This document shows positions 11,741 to 23,313 of a DNA stretch of 64,000 bases, in pieces. Every line of letters begins with the position of its first letter. The first letter of the stretch is position 1. Position numbers and translations under genes: made by a program. Source of the DNA: Bigelowiella natans CCMP2755 (Eukaryota > Cercozoa > Chlorarachniophyceae); NCBI GenBank assembly GCA_000320545.1, contig ADNK01000503.1, forward strand, positions 1 through 64,000. The letters run 5' to 3'. The notes under the pieces are model-generated. The model did no database searches. It saw only the letters and a program-made list of their open reading frames with translations, and was not told the origin of the DNA.

Positions 11741-13120
11741 AAGGCAAAGACCGGGAAGTTCGGCAAGTTTCTTGCTGCGAACACTGTGCTGGACCTCCTC
11801 AAGGAACGAAAGGAAACGAAGGAGATTATCACACTCCAGCATAATGTTACTGTGGAACGAGCTCTCAAGACCCTGAACCAAAACAAGATTACCAGCGCCC
11901 CAGTGGTCCTTGCCGCCTCTGTTCTTGACAACGACGCAAACGATTTCATGGGTATTATTGATGCTGGAGAAATATTGAGAAAGCTTTGTCGGGGTAATTC
12001 ATCTAAACAAGCTGAAATTTACAAAACAAAAGATTTAAGTTGTATTGGTTCATAGAAACTAGACTCTTGGAGGAGATTCAAAAGATTCAAGAACAAAAAC
12101 TCAATGTCGATGAAAAGATCGAGGACTGCGAAAGGGCATTTGAGACTTCTTGCAGGGAGTTTTGGCAACGGAAGCTTATCCAAGTGTGTGGACAGGATGT
12201 GACCTTACTTCCTACTGTTTTCGCGGACACAGACCTAAAAGTAGAGATTATAACCGTTTCTTAATGTGAAGTTGCTCATAGGATTTTACCTTTCTTTCAG
12301 ACTCTAATTTCACAAATGCTATTCGACAAATCTGGAAACCCCATCCATCGTGTAGCTCTTCTTAACCAAGCCGAAGTACAAGCGCTTGTCACTCAATCTG
12401 ATGTGCTAAAGTTCCTTCATCAACACAAAAGCGAAATAGGAGGAATCCTGAAGGAGAAAATCGAAGATCTAGGTATTTGTACTCCTCCCAAGGATAAGCG
12501 CACATAGTTGAGACATATAATTTACTTAAGGACTATACAATCCGAAGAAAGGAGTAGTAACAGTAACGAGTGATACCATCGCTATGGAGGCATTCCATGA
12601 AATGTTTCAGAAGAATCTCAGCTGCCTAGGTATTATCTTGTTGCTTTGCGATTGATATACGTAACCAACATCATAAATGTGATTTAAGGAATTGTAGACG
12701 AAAATGGTACCATGCTCGGCAATCTCAGTGTCTCAGATTTGAGGGTAGATTCCACGTTTTTTAATAAAATATACACTACGAAAGAAATCAAAAAACATAT
12801 TTTTCTAGCTGTAGATTTTTCATTACTTTTTTATGAAATCCTTGTAGGGACTTACTGTGGATAGATTTTCCTCTTTATCACATTGCGTGACCGAGTTTCT
12901 GAAGATTTCCAAAGCACTCTCGCGATCGTTCGCAACCGTTCTCAATGCACAGCTCAACGATCTTCGAACACTCGCTGTGAATCCAGGATCCACGTTTGAG
13001 GAACTTCTTGACCTCATAACCAAAAATCGAGTGCATCGAGCGTATGTTGTGGACGAAAATTGTAAGCCCCTCGGGGTGATTACTTTGTCAGATGTTTTAT
13101 TAATGCTGTTAAAAGCTTAG
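11741..13120 (+). CDS. CBS-domain protein, SNF4/AMPK-gamma-like
   Basis: Exons are read at 11741-~11990, ~12053-12265, ~12301-12475, ~12545-12630, then ~12690 and ~12847-13120 (stop 13118-13120). Four CBS-type units are suggested: ITLQHNVTVERALKTLNQNK with FMGIIDAGEILRKL; IHRVALLNQAEVQALVTQSD; a short one with AMEAFHEMFQKNLSCLGIVD; and TFEELLDLITKNRVHRAYVV with CKPLGVITLSDVLLMLLKA at the C-terminus. Four CBS repeats forming two Bateman modules are the hallmark of the SNF1/AMPK gamma subunit, which binds adenine nucleotides. HRAYVVDENCKPLGVITLSD resembles the family's last repeat. Plant-type CBSX proteins are an alternative. No kinase or beta subunit is nearby. The first exon and start are missing from my model. 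Confidence 0.72.
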
Positions 13121-13866
13121 ATCACATTCTTCATATTGCTAGTCAACACTGAAAATACCATCCGAAGATCCCATCTTGACATTGATCGACATGTGTTGAA
13201 GTTGTGCATGTATCTCTTTTTAGACCTTGCAGATGTGCACGTATTATGCTTAGAATGTCCAGTTAATCAAAGAAGACGATGCCGTGGACCATTTCGACGG
13301 CATTGACGAACATGCGCTGCGTCCATATTCACAATTTAGCAATGCGGCATTTATGTTATCGTAATGCTAATTTTTATTGAGTTGTGCACTGTTGTGGCAT
13401 CTATGTATGTTGTGGCTCGGCGTGAAGCCTAAAGACGACACATTGGGCCCATCTAGCCATGCATGGCTGGCTAGCTAGATGGCAGCGCACGCGCTACAGA
13501 CGAACATCTGTGTCTCTAGGCCTAGCTAGCTAGCAGAGCTGTGCACGTGCGTGCGTTTTGCGTGTACCAAAACTAGAATTACCTCCGGGACATCATGTTT
13601 CACGTCGTAGGCTCCAAGACGAGTTGGTGTTCTCTTTTGGAAAGTAAGCTAAAGAGTCTAGAGAGTACTGCTAGACTGCCCCATATAACGAGTCTGTCGT
13701 CGCTTTACTCAATCTAGCAATGTGCATTTTCATACTATTCGCCGCTATTTATTGAGATCATTACCATTCACCTTCTCCCAAATTTATTAAGTTATCAATC
13801 ATACGCGCTGTAGATTCCTCCCTGAAGAATTAACAAATTACTCTAGCATGAGACCCGTCATAAATT
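13121..13866. repeat. Convergent spacer C, CTAGC-rich
   Basis: No exon is seen. Around 13452-13540 the sequence is dense in CTAGC, GCATGG and CTAGCTAGCTAGC tracts, as in the other 3'-to-3' spacers. I did not find the GAGACGGATG core here. Confidence 0.55.
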
Positions 13867-16800
13867 CAGAGTGCGATCTTAACGTCTAACCTCATCTCGT
13901 CTTCACTACGCTCAGAGCGGCGTCTGGTTGCCAACTTAAAGAACCTAGTAGGTTTAGCAGTAAGTTTAGCTCGCTCTCAATTATAAATCGAATAAGATTA
14001 ACTTCAAATATCATCTCTTCAGTTTTGCCCTACTCACCTTGTATATTGCTTTGTCAGGATACACAACAATTGCTCCTGTCATACAAAGTAAATAAATAAA
14101 TAAATATATATATATATATGGTAAAGTTTTTTTATCTCATTAGAATTTTCTGGTTAAAGGTGACGACGACTAAATTTTAAGGCAGCCCTCCCCTCCCCCC
14201 CGGAGATGATTGTGGTGTCACAAAGACTGGTGTTCTTTCACTAGTTGTCATCTCAAAGGTGTGCAGGCGATGGAGCTTACCTGAGGCCTCCGCAACAAGG
14301 TGTGAGACATCGGAACAACCTGCAATAAGGTTTAGAATCGTTCACCGTACTTTAGAAGGAAACATTCCTGATATTTCATGCAATGTGCTGATATACTACT
14401 ACTACTACTACTTCTACTACTACTACTACTGCCACATCAAATATCCCTACCTTTACTCCTAAGATATCAGCAGCTCGTAAAGAATAACGATGGTCACTTC
14501 TACTGCTGCTGTTGTTCTTGTTGCTGCTGTTGTTATTCTGGTCGGAGTTACTCCCATCACCATTTGCAGGCTTCTCTTTCACCTCCTCCGCTTCATATAC
14601 GGCCAGGTACTCGAGCCCACTGGTAACGCTTTCGAACGGGTTTTGGTATAGTTTGACTGAAGGAGAGACGACAACAACTATGAGAGGATCACGTACTACT
14701 ACTCGCCCATGTAATAATGTCAATAATCGTATGCAGCACCATCACCAGCAATTACCTTTGCCACTTCCACCGCCACCACAATCAGTACTACTACTGCTAC
14801 TATTGCCACTACGTCAGATAATAATATACTATCAATCAACACCAATTTCTGAGAATCCAGCCAAGCATACGTGGCCCGTATCTGCGGACACCATAAATGC
14901 CTGAAGAATAGGAACCCATGCACAAAGATGATGGTGAGGAGCTCAAGAAGCAAACACGACTATACGCGATGAAGAAGCTGATGAAAACAAAAGGCTCAAG
15001 TGCCACCATCACTATCATCATCATCATCATTTTACCTTACAGTCATTCGTATCCGCTATAACCGCCATTCCTCCATAAGTAGCAACGTGCTTCAGAGCTA
15101 CACCCTATTCCACGACAACTATTAGATTTTTCTGCCAAGTAAAACGAAGCATCGAAATGCATGGGAATACTGCGAGTAAAGTATCACCTTGGATGTGACT
15201 GAGATTTGGTACATATTGATAGAATTGTCCCACTCCATACCGAGTACGCCGCTGTTTGTGTATGTTTGTGTATGTTTGTGTCTGTGTGTGTGTGCGTGCT
15301 CGCGCCCATTCGATATGTAATACAAACAGGAAAAGGATGGTCGTTATAACCAAGCTATTACACCCTGACACAAAACATGAAATTGAGGATGGATACTAAC
15401 AAAATGACGACGACGACGACGATGATGATGCTGGCAAAGTAATAGCTAGATGTAATGCACGTACAATCCTGCTAATAAGGTTAAGTCCGGATCCATTGTC
15501 CCCACGCATCGTCCTTTCCAAATTTTGAAACGAATATTAAGTATCTACCATTCGAGGTGAGGTTTCATAATAAAAGCATGAAGTTCAACTGCATGCACCC
15601 GCTAATATAAAAAAACAACAGCAGAAGGAAAGCTATAATAGTTTTTGGATTTACTCGTGAGTGACCTGTCATTGCAAACTCATACTGGTAGGTCGTCCTT
15701 CCATCCACATTGAACAGCTGAAAAATAGAGATTTACAGGAGGAAGAAGAACTGGAACAACTACTAGGCTATTTCCCGTATAATTCGTCAAAAGATGGCAT
15801 CGTCGCTGCTCAGCAGCGCAACTCTGTGTGTGTGCGTGTTTGCTATGTGGTTGTTATTACACTGAGAAAAGTTTCCTTCTCCTGCTCGTTGCTATGAGGA
15901 TATCGGAAGGCCTGTTGTTAGGAGGGTAAATAGAAACACATGCCACTGCTTAATGAGGAGAGCGGGACAACGAATGTAAAACCGTGCTTCACAAACAAAA
16001 CAATGGTCACTAGGTACATGTTCCATATGAGGGCTCTCCAAGCGATCTGAGTCAGACGAGTAGGGAAAGTTGGCGACTATAATAAGCTGCAGCATGCTGG
16101 ATGGCGCGATAGGAACCCCATCCACGGCGAGAAAGGCTATGTGCTATTCGTAGTTTTGATGAAGAAGAAAACAACAGTCTTAAGTTAAAGGGTTTTTTAG
16201 AAGGCATCATATGAATGAAAACTGGATGAGAATGTGAAGGGAAGGAACTCATATAATCGACGGTCTTGGCTTAGATTGGAACTTCATTTGAAAATTACAT
16301 ACTACACATACCGCTATAGTACCCGTTCTATGCAATGTAAAAGAAGAGAGAGGTGGATGTATTTTGGATATAACGATAAATCGGATAGTCACAACACAAC
16401 GGCTGTGTTGTGGTTGTCGTTGTTGTTGTTGACCTGCGGCCCTGGAGTAGCCTCCGAGTCAAAATGGCTCGAGAACAATCTTTCAACGTTTTCGATTTCA
16501 TATGATATCCTCGTCTCATGGTTACTTTCCTTCTCTTCTTCATCGTCCTCGCCCCCCCCCGCTACTGTTTCGCTATGATGGTCGTCATCGCTGGGGCGGG
16601 TGAGAGTAACTAAAGTAATAACAGATTTGCGGAGGCATTTCGGCCGTTTGGTATACAGAGGAGACCCGACTGACATATGAAGTATCAATGTGAGGGGAAG
16701 GAGAGAGAAACCACTTCGATCAGATATATCAATTCATGCTTGGTAATATGTGATGATACTGCAATTTGAGACATATCAACACCACACAGGGATAGCTTGT

Positions 16801-19237
16801 TGCGAGCCAAGCACTCCATTATGGCAGCAGTAGTAGTACCTTGGTTGACCTGTGTGGTGTATGGGAGCTGTGCAGTCGCTGCTGCTGCTGCTGCTGCTGC
16901 ACCTTGTTCTTTTTCTAGGTGGAGATGATCATCGGCTGAGTGGTTACTAGATACTTGATTTCGTTCATGCACTTTTTGTCCGTCATACTCTACTTCATCC
17001 AAGTCATCACCGCCTACGTGTACATTGCTATCTTCTACAGGAGGATCGATGTCGGACGAGCAACGCTGCTGTGTCTTAGCTCGTTTATCATAGTTGGAAG
17101 AGGAGGAGGAGGAGGAGGAGGAGGAGGAGGAGGAGGAAGAACTATTTTGGTGGTTAGAGGAAGCATTGCTGCTTCGTATGATGCTGCTGTCAATCATCGC
17201 CGCAAGAGAAGTGTTATGGTCAGCATTGTATTTTTCCAAGTCTTTCTGCATTTCCATGGCTGCCTTTCTCTCCTCCTCCTCCATCTCCAGCGTCTCGTGG
17301 TAAAGGTGAGCCTGAGTGTGATACGTCAGGAGAACTCGTATCATAGCAATTGGAAGAAATCCACAGCACAAGACTTTTTTATCATCATCATAGATATTAT
17401 CTAAATGTCGTCGTCGTCGTCATCATCATCATCATCTTCACGGAGGATGTATCAGCAGCAAAGCGCAATTTAAACCAGCATCCACGGAAATAATTAATGC
17501 ATTTGTCATAATATTATCCTCCTCCTCCTCCTCCTCCTCCTCATTTATCACACGTAGATACCTGCCTCGGGTTCAAATAGGAGTTTAACGTTACGATCTT
17601 CGTGTCGACCTGAGTTGTTGTTACATTCACAAAACATCATACTTTGCTGGGCCGATGTCCTGCAGCTGCTCAAACAGCCCCCCCCCCCCCACCCCCCCCC
17701 CTTTTCCGGCCCCCTTTTGGTTCCTCAGTCCAAGTTTCCGTCCCTGACTGGAAGGGGAATTGGACATTTCCCTTTTCCCAAAGGCCCTCACAACTAACCC
17801 AGGGGAAACCCTCTGACTCCGAATTTAAAATTGGTTGGAACCGGAAAAGGGGAAAAAAAAAAATAGAAAAGAAATCCCTGGAAATTTGGAAAATGAACAT
17901 TAAATTCCCTTTAAAAACCGGGGGAAGTTGTCGTCAAAAAACAGCTTTCTTTCGAATGGATCCAAGACCTTTCAGATGAGCATAATAGCATTTTATTGTA
18001 GTACAAAGAATCAACCCAAGGAGTGTGAGTGCCTTTCTCCACGATCGATTTCTTCTTCTCCCCCCCCTCCACCTCTTTTATTTCTGTGTTTTTCCATGAT
18101 CATCAGCCTTATCTTGTTTTCTCTCTCTTCTTCATCTTGCTACCTATCCTCAATATGTCTACTACCTGTAGCCTTCCCTCCCCCCTTGAGACGACCAAAT
18201 ACTTGCCTTGGTGACATAAGCATATCAAATACAGTATGACCATCTCGCTAAATTACGACGTTTATTTTACCCTTTGCACGCAGGTATTGTTGTTGTTGTT
18301 ATTGTTGTTGTCGTTGTTGTTGTTGTTGTGTTGTTCTTTTCCGCCGATGATCAGACAATAGAGCATACGTAGTGTTTGGCGGTTCATCCTACCTGCGCTT
18401 GTCATACCCAAAGCTTCACCGTGCTCCAGATTCTTCGTCGATTGCAGCAGCAGCAATATTAAACAAGAAGCAAGAAACAAAAACATGTCAAAGACAGCAC
18501 TGATAGTGGCAGTACTCGATACGTCATATATCGTAGACAAAACCTCTCCTTCCTCTCCTCCATGCATTGGAACGTCATCATCCGGTGCTTGATGATCGCG
18601 CCCTGCTGCTGTGTTTTCTCTTTCTTCTTCCCCTTCTTGTGGGGTGAAGAAATCGTCCGAAAACCTGAACATTATCCTCTTCTCCCCTAGTCTGAGGACC
18701 AGAGCGACGAGGAGGACAAAGAAAATGAAGAAGATAATGACGACGTTGCCAATAATGAAGAGTGAAAAGAGAATAACTTAAAATTAGAAGGACCAGAGTC
18801 ACACATCGCAGTCATTACATCGAATTTTTCGTCGTCATTATATGCATACATATGTATAGTAATGTTAAAATGAAAGTAGAATGATGTTGGTTAATGTCTT
18901 GAAGTCCTGCTGCATCATCAGCACAATCAGGATGAGGACTCAACCTGTACACGCCGCGACGATCGACGTAGTAGAAGCTACGGTAGTCAACTAAGGTGAT
19001 GATATTTATTTATATGTTTATTTATTTATCGATTGTACATTGAAGCAACATCATTCATTTGCCATGATCGTAACTAGCAGTCGCTCGCCCCCAACTCCCC
19101 TTTATTTTCCTCCTCCTCTTCTCCTCGTTGCGACATAAGAAGGTAGCAGTGGCAAAGGTAGTGGGTAGACCCTCGGTCATGTCGAGTTGGTAAGGGACGA
19201 ATGTCATATGGTTTAGCATAGCCTATATAGGTGATGG

Positions 19238-19268
<31 letters not shown>

Positions 19269-20509
19269 TACAGTGAGGATGATAAAGATGATGATGATCA
19301 TGAAGATGATGATAACAAAAGATTGTGAAGTTGCATTTTGGGCTACCCTTCGGAACATAGAGTGATAGGCGGTGCTCTTTGCCGGTGTACTGTCGGCTGC
19401 TAAAACTTTGTGCGGCAGATTTATGTCCCTAACCAAGGAATGATACGACGACAAGTATGATGACATTGCTGCAAGATGTATATTATATGTGCATTATGAG
19501 TGAGATTGATATTGTGTGTAAAGGCACTAGGGAATGAGAAATGATAATATTTATGTGTATAAAGGCATGAGCTTTCCCTTTATCTTTTGAGAGTAAAACC
19601 GCCCCTCCTTCTACAAGATATAGTGAGATCTTTCTTCTGCCTTACCCCAATATTTCTGCAAAGGAGGCATTATCCTCGCACCGCTGGTAACTGTGTTATT
19701 GAAGTGTTGTGAAACAAAGGCTGTATACTTTTGCACAATACTGTATTGTCCTCCAAGAACAATGGTAATAATAAGAATTCATACCATCGGAAATCGAAAT
19801 GCCCTAGGTCTGGGCTCCTAGGAGGACTCCACACACCGTACTTTTCCGACTTTACTGATCTCCTGGTGTTGTTGTTGTTTGTGGTCAGCTTCTTCTTAAA
19901 ACATGAAAAGCTAATTCTCGCAGATTATTCTGTCAAAAAATGAACACCCAGAGGAGGAGGAGGAGGAGGAGGAGGGATTGGTTGTTATCCATTGTTCTTC
20001 TCACCCTTTACGTATTAGGCGTAGCTTATCTATGAGGGATCCAGGTGTTGGCGGAGGAGTGCTAGTATGTTCAAGCGATGGTGATGAAGGGGCAGCAGCA
20101 GCACCTAGTGTGAAGATAATGTTCATGATAATGCCGATGGTAGCAGACCAGTAAATTGAAACCAAAATTAGCACAAGATTGCATGAAAATGAACACAGAT
20201 GATGTTGGAATACGCACCGCCGCGGAAAAACTTAATCCGGTCGAATGCCGACACTGAGCTTGATAATGAACTTCTGATCGGTTTCGCTCTGTGCCTCTTC
20301 CACCACCGTTCGGATTGTGTAGTCTGGTCCACGCCCCGAAGAATGAAGAGGTGCAACAAGCTTACTGCCACGAGCAGCTTGAGCGCTACGTGGAGCTTCA
20401 GACGTCGACGCCATCTATCATGATGCTCATGTCGGAACTCATGTTGAGATCGATGAGTCAAGTGTTCGTTTAGGATGCTGCCTTCCCCATCATCAGCATA
20501 AATCTCCAT
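13867..20509 (-). CDS. Unrecognised multi-exon membrane protein (one or two genes)
   Basis: From ATG 20507-20509 the leader (MEIYADDGEGSILNEHL) runs to a hydrophobic stretch, LKLHVALKLLVAVSLLHLF. Later minus-strand exons include GAAAAPSSPSLEHTSTPPP (~20104-20040), KKLTTNNNNTRRSVKSEKYG (~19898-19791) and RCEDNASFAEILG (~19685-19647). A strong transmembrane segment around 18690-18770 contains VVIIFFIFFVLLVALVLRLG. The next pieces are FRFSDDFFTPQEGEEE, a second hydrophobic run, a Ser-rich exon (16690-17370), then LFNVDGRTTYQYEFAMTG (~15719-15668), GVLGMEWDNSINMYQISVTS, GVALKHVATYGGMAVIADTN, AFMVSADTGHVCLAGFSEIG, SGLEYLAVYEAEEVKEK, AIVVYPDKAIYK and FFKLATRRRSERSEDEMRLD, stop 13867-13869. The pieces after ~16145 recall beta-propeller blades (inference). 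I do not recognise the family. The block may be two genes divided near 16 kb. Confidence 0.5.
17100..17138. repeat. (GGA)n repeat, poly-Ser coding on the minus strand
   Basis: A GGA trinucleotide run lies inside a minus-strand open frame, where it reads as about 16 consecutive serines. Confidence 0.85.
17676..17935. other. Suspected low-quality sequence block
   Basis: This block is full of homopolymers (runs of C, A, G, T; doubled and tripled bases such as CCCTTTTCC, AAAAACC, GGGG) unlike the flanking DNA. It starts at a run of about 13 Cs. This is typical of decaying read ends or mis-called homopolymers. It falls inside the unresolved minus-strand gene and could hide an exon. Confidence 0.6.
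18286..18330. repeat. (TTG)n repeat
   Basis: Interrupted TTG/TTA triplet run. On the minus strand it reads as an Asn-rich stretch after a hydrophobic exon; whether it is translated is unclear. Confidence 0.8.
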
Positions 20510-20785
20510 CGTCGACGCTGAGAGGGGGCGGCAGCCTGGGCCGACGACGGCTCTACTCGTATCTTCCGAGGGAAAAATGTGGAAAGCACCATGAATTTTT
20601 CTTCTGCGACATGAAACATAGGTGATAAGTGCGTGTCGCACCATATGAAAACGGTTGTCTTTCTATGTCGCAACTTGTCAACGGCCTTTTCAATGTTCTT
20701 TCACATTCCTGACCGCTGCCTCCTAAGAGAGGAGGACTGACAACATACGTATCAAAGCGCCCCATGAAACGATAGTAGTGACACA

Positions 20786-22012
20786 ATGTCACAGGCACAA
20801 CGCGTAAACGGTGAAGATCGTCCTAAAAAGCTCCCCGCCGATAGAAAAAGCGGCGGAATTCCGGATGAGTTCTGGCTGGTGGTGGACAGGTCACCACATA
20901 TGCTATCCGAAATGAATAATGATGATAGCTGTATTATCACGTAACAGTCGCTGTAACACTTCCCGTTTCCAGGGGGAAAACTACATTCACAAAATCAAGC
21001 TATTCAATTTCGAATGAGTTTGTAGAATTGATCGTTGTTGGCTATTTGTCTGCAGAACCTCTTGTCTGCCTCTCTTCGTGCCTTGGTCACGACGCTACAG
21101 CAAACTCTAGCATTACTTCGCCTTCTTGGAGGCGCGGAGAGAGTGGGAATAATGATGTTCGCTGACTATGGCAAGACCCTTAAAATAGGCCATATTGCAC
21201 ATGCAGATGAAGGCGGCGTAGTGTACTGCGAGCCTTCTGATTCATACACGCAAAAGGTTCAATTCATTCAAGATTATGCCTTTCCCACGGGTTCTCAATC
21301 AATTCAAGAAGCGCATTTAACAGCCTTCAACATTTTCCACGACCGCCTTCAGTCGAGGAATAGGTAAGCTCTTTTCCAAGTATATTCAAGTTGCAGAATC
21401 GTAATATCTGCTATATTGTTGGGAATCAGAGCCTTCGCCGTCCTTCTATGCATACCTTCCTTTTTTTCTCATTCAAAAAAAGAATCCTGAGAGAAGAGGC
21501 GTTCTGTCCGTCATGCAAGCTGTCGAACTCGTTATGATGATCGAGTTTATGCTTGTGATGTTTTTGAATGTGTGGGACTATGTAACAGCCGCGCGATCAT
21601 CCTGCACTACACCCGATGCGCCACCGCATTTGAGGATGATTTTCAAGAATGGCAAGCGTAACTTGGACGGATTCGCAGAGAAAGAATTCCTTGAGAAAAA
21701 GGGCTATGAGACAGATTGGCAGCAACTTTGTAGCAAATTCCATGCTGTCGGTCATCGAGTAGTTACGATCATGATGAACATGAAGAAAGACTTTAAGCCT
21801 ATCTTCGGTAGGTCGCTATTATAATTATTATTATTATCTTCGATACTACTGTTGATGATTTCTCTTGCGCGGTTGGTAGTAGACAAATGAGGAATATGCA
21901 TTCCATATCTCAAAACATAGCATTAAACCTGACACGTACTGTATTTTGTGTAGTACAGTAAATATACATACCGAGCGCACCAACACGCACAAACACATAA
22001 CTATGCACTTAT

Positions 22013-22044
<32 letters not shown>

Positions 22045-23252
22045 ACACACCCCATATATTCATATGCCTTTTGCCGCGCACAACGCTGGTTTATAGCGCA
22101 AACATCTTTCTCCTCCTCATCATCATGATTGTTAGGATTCATGGGAGAGGTGCTCGATCTAGGGACCACACAGAACTCTCGATTTGTTACGGAGAATTCC
22201 ATGGCTCTTCTGTTACGCCTCATCGGCGCGAAGACTGCCATCAAGCAGATGTTCTGGTCCTTACAACAGGCCGAGAACAACGGTGACGATGGCATCGAAG
22301 AGGAAGAGGAAGAGGAAGAGGATAAAACTAAGAACACTTCCATGAGCATGGACCAGATGTTAGAGCTTACTATGGCAAGATCGGACACAATAACACCGTA
22401 TTGTGTGTTGAATATGAGAACGATTCTCAAATCCACCTCCCCTGAGATTGTACTAGAGGTTTTCGCCTCGTTACTCACGCCTGAAAACGTCATGTCCCTC
22501 ACAACCAACGAGATATTTGGCAAGTTTTGGCGGCGCATTAATGGTCAGATCAAAGCAATCAAGAAAGATGACTCGGCAGCAAATGGGTGCGTAAGGTGGA
22601 GGAGGAGGAATGTGAGCATAGCACGTGCTGAACTGATATGATAAAAATGAAGATGATGCTGAATCTGCTGATCACGCTTAAAATCTTGAAGAATTTCATC
22701 ACTATCATCATCATCACCACCATCATCATCATCGCCATCACCATCATGGTGGTACTAATCCTTGTCTATAACCCATCGTATCATCAGGGAAGGCAAGTAT
22801 GATAAACAAGTACAGCAGCTTTGCGACTGCATGTCGCGACTGATTCGTATACTACCAAAGGCAGATTCTGATTGCCTCCGGGTTTGGATAGAGAATTCAT
22901 ACAACGAGATATCACGCATTCGTGAGTTACAGGAGGCGAATTGGAAGAATGTAAATCACTGAAAGCTAATCCCCTCCACCAACATGCCATTGTATCGATG
23001 CACTACCATAACATGATGAAGATCATGAGCATGCTCCAACAGTGCTCTTGCTGATACATCGGTCTCCTTTTATGTTCTTCATCTGTAAAAGGCGAAATCG
23101 TTTCTGTTTTTGCCGATTGCGCCTGGATTAGACTATAAGGAAGTCCTGGAAGTGACACGAGGGGCAACAAACTTCAAGCAAATTAATCGATTTATCTCCA
23201 TGATCGACTTAGAGACTGCCGAGAAAACCGATCCCTTCCCGGTTGGTTTCTG

Positions 23253-23313
<61 letters not shown>

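Noticed and set aside
16234..17404. + strand frames opposite the Ser-rich exon
   Set aside because: They are complements of repeat-rich minus-strand coding sequence, with poly-Gly from the GGA array.
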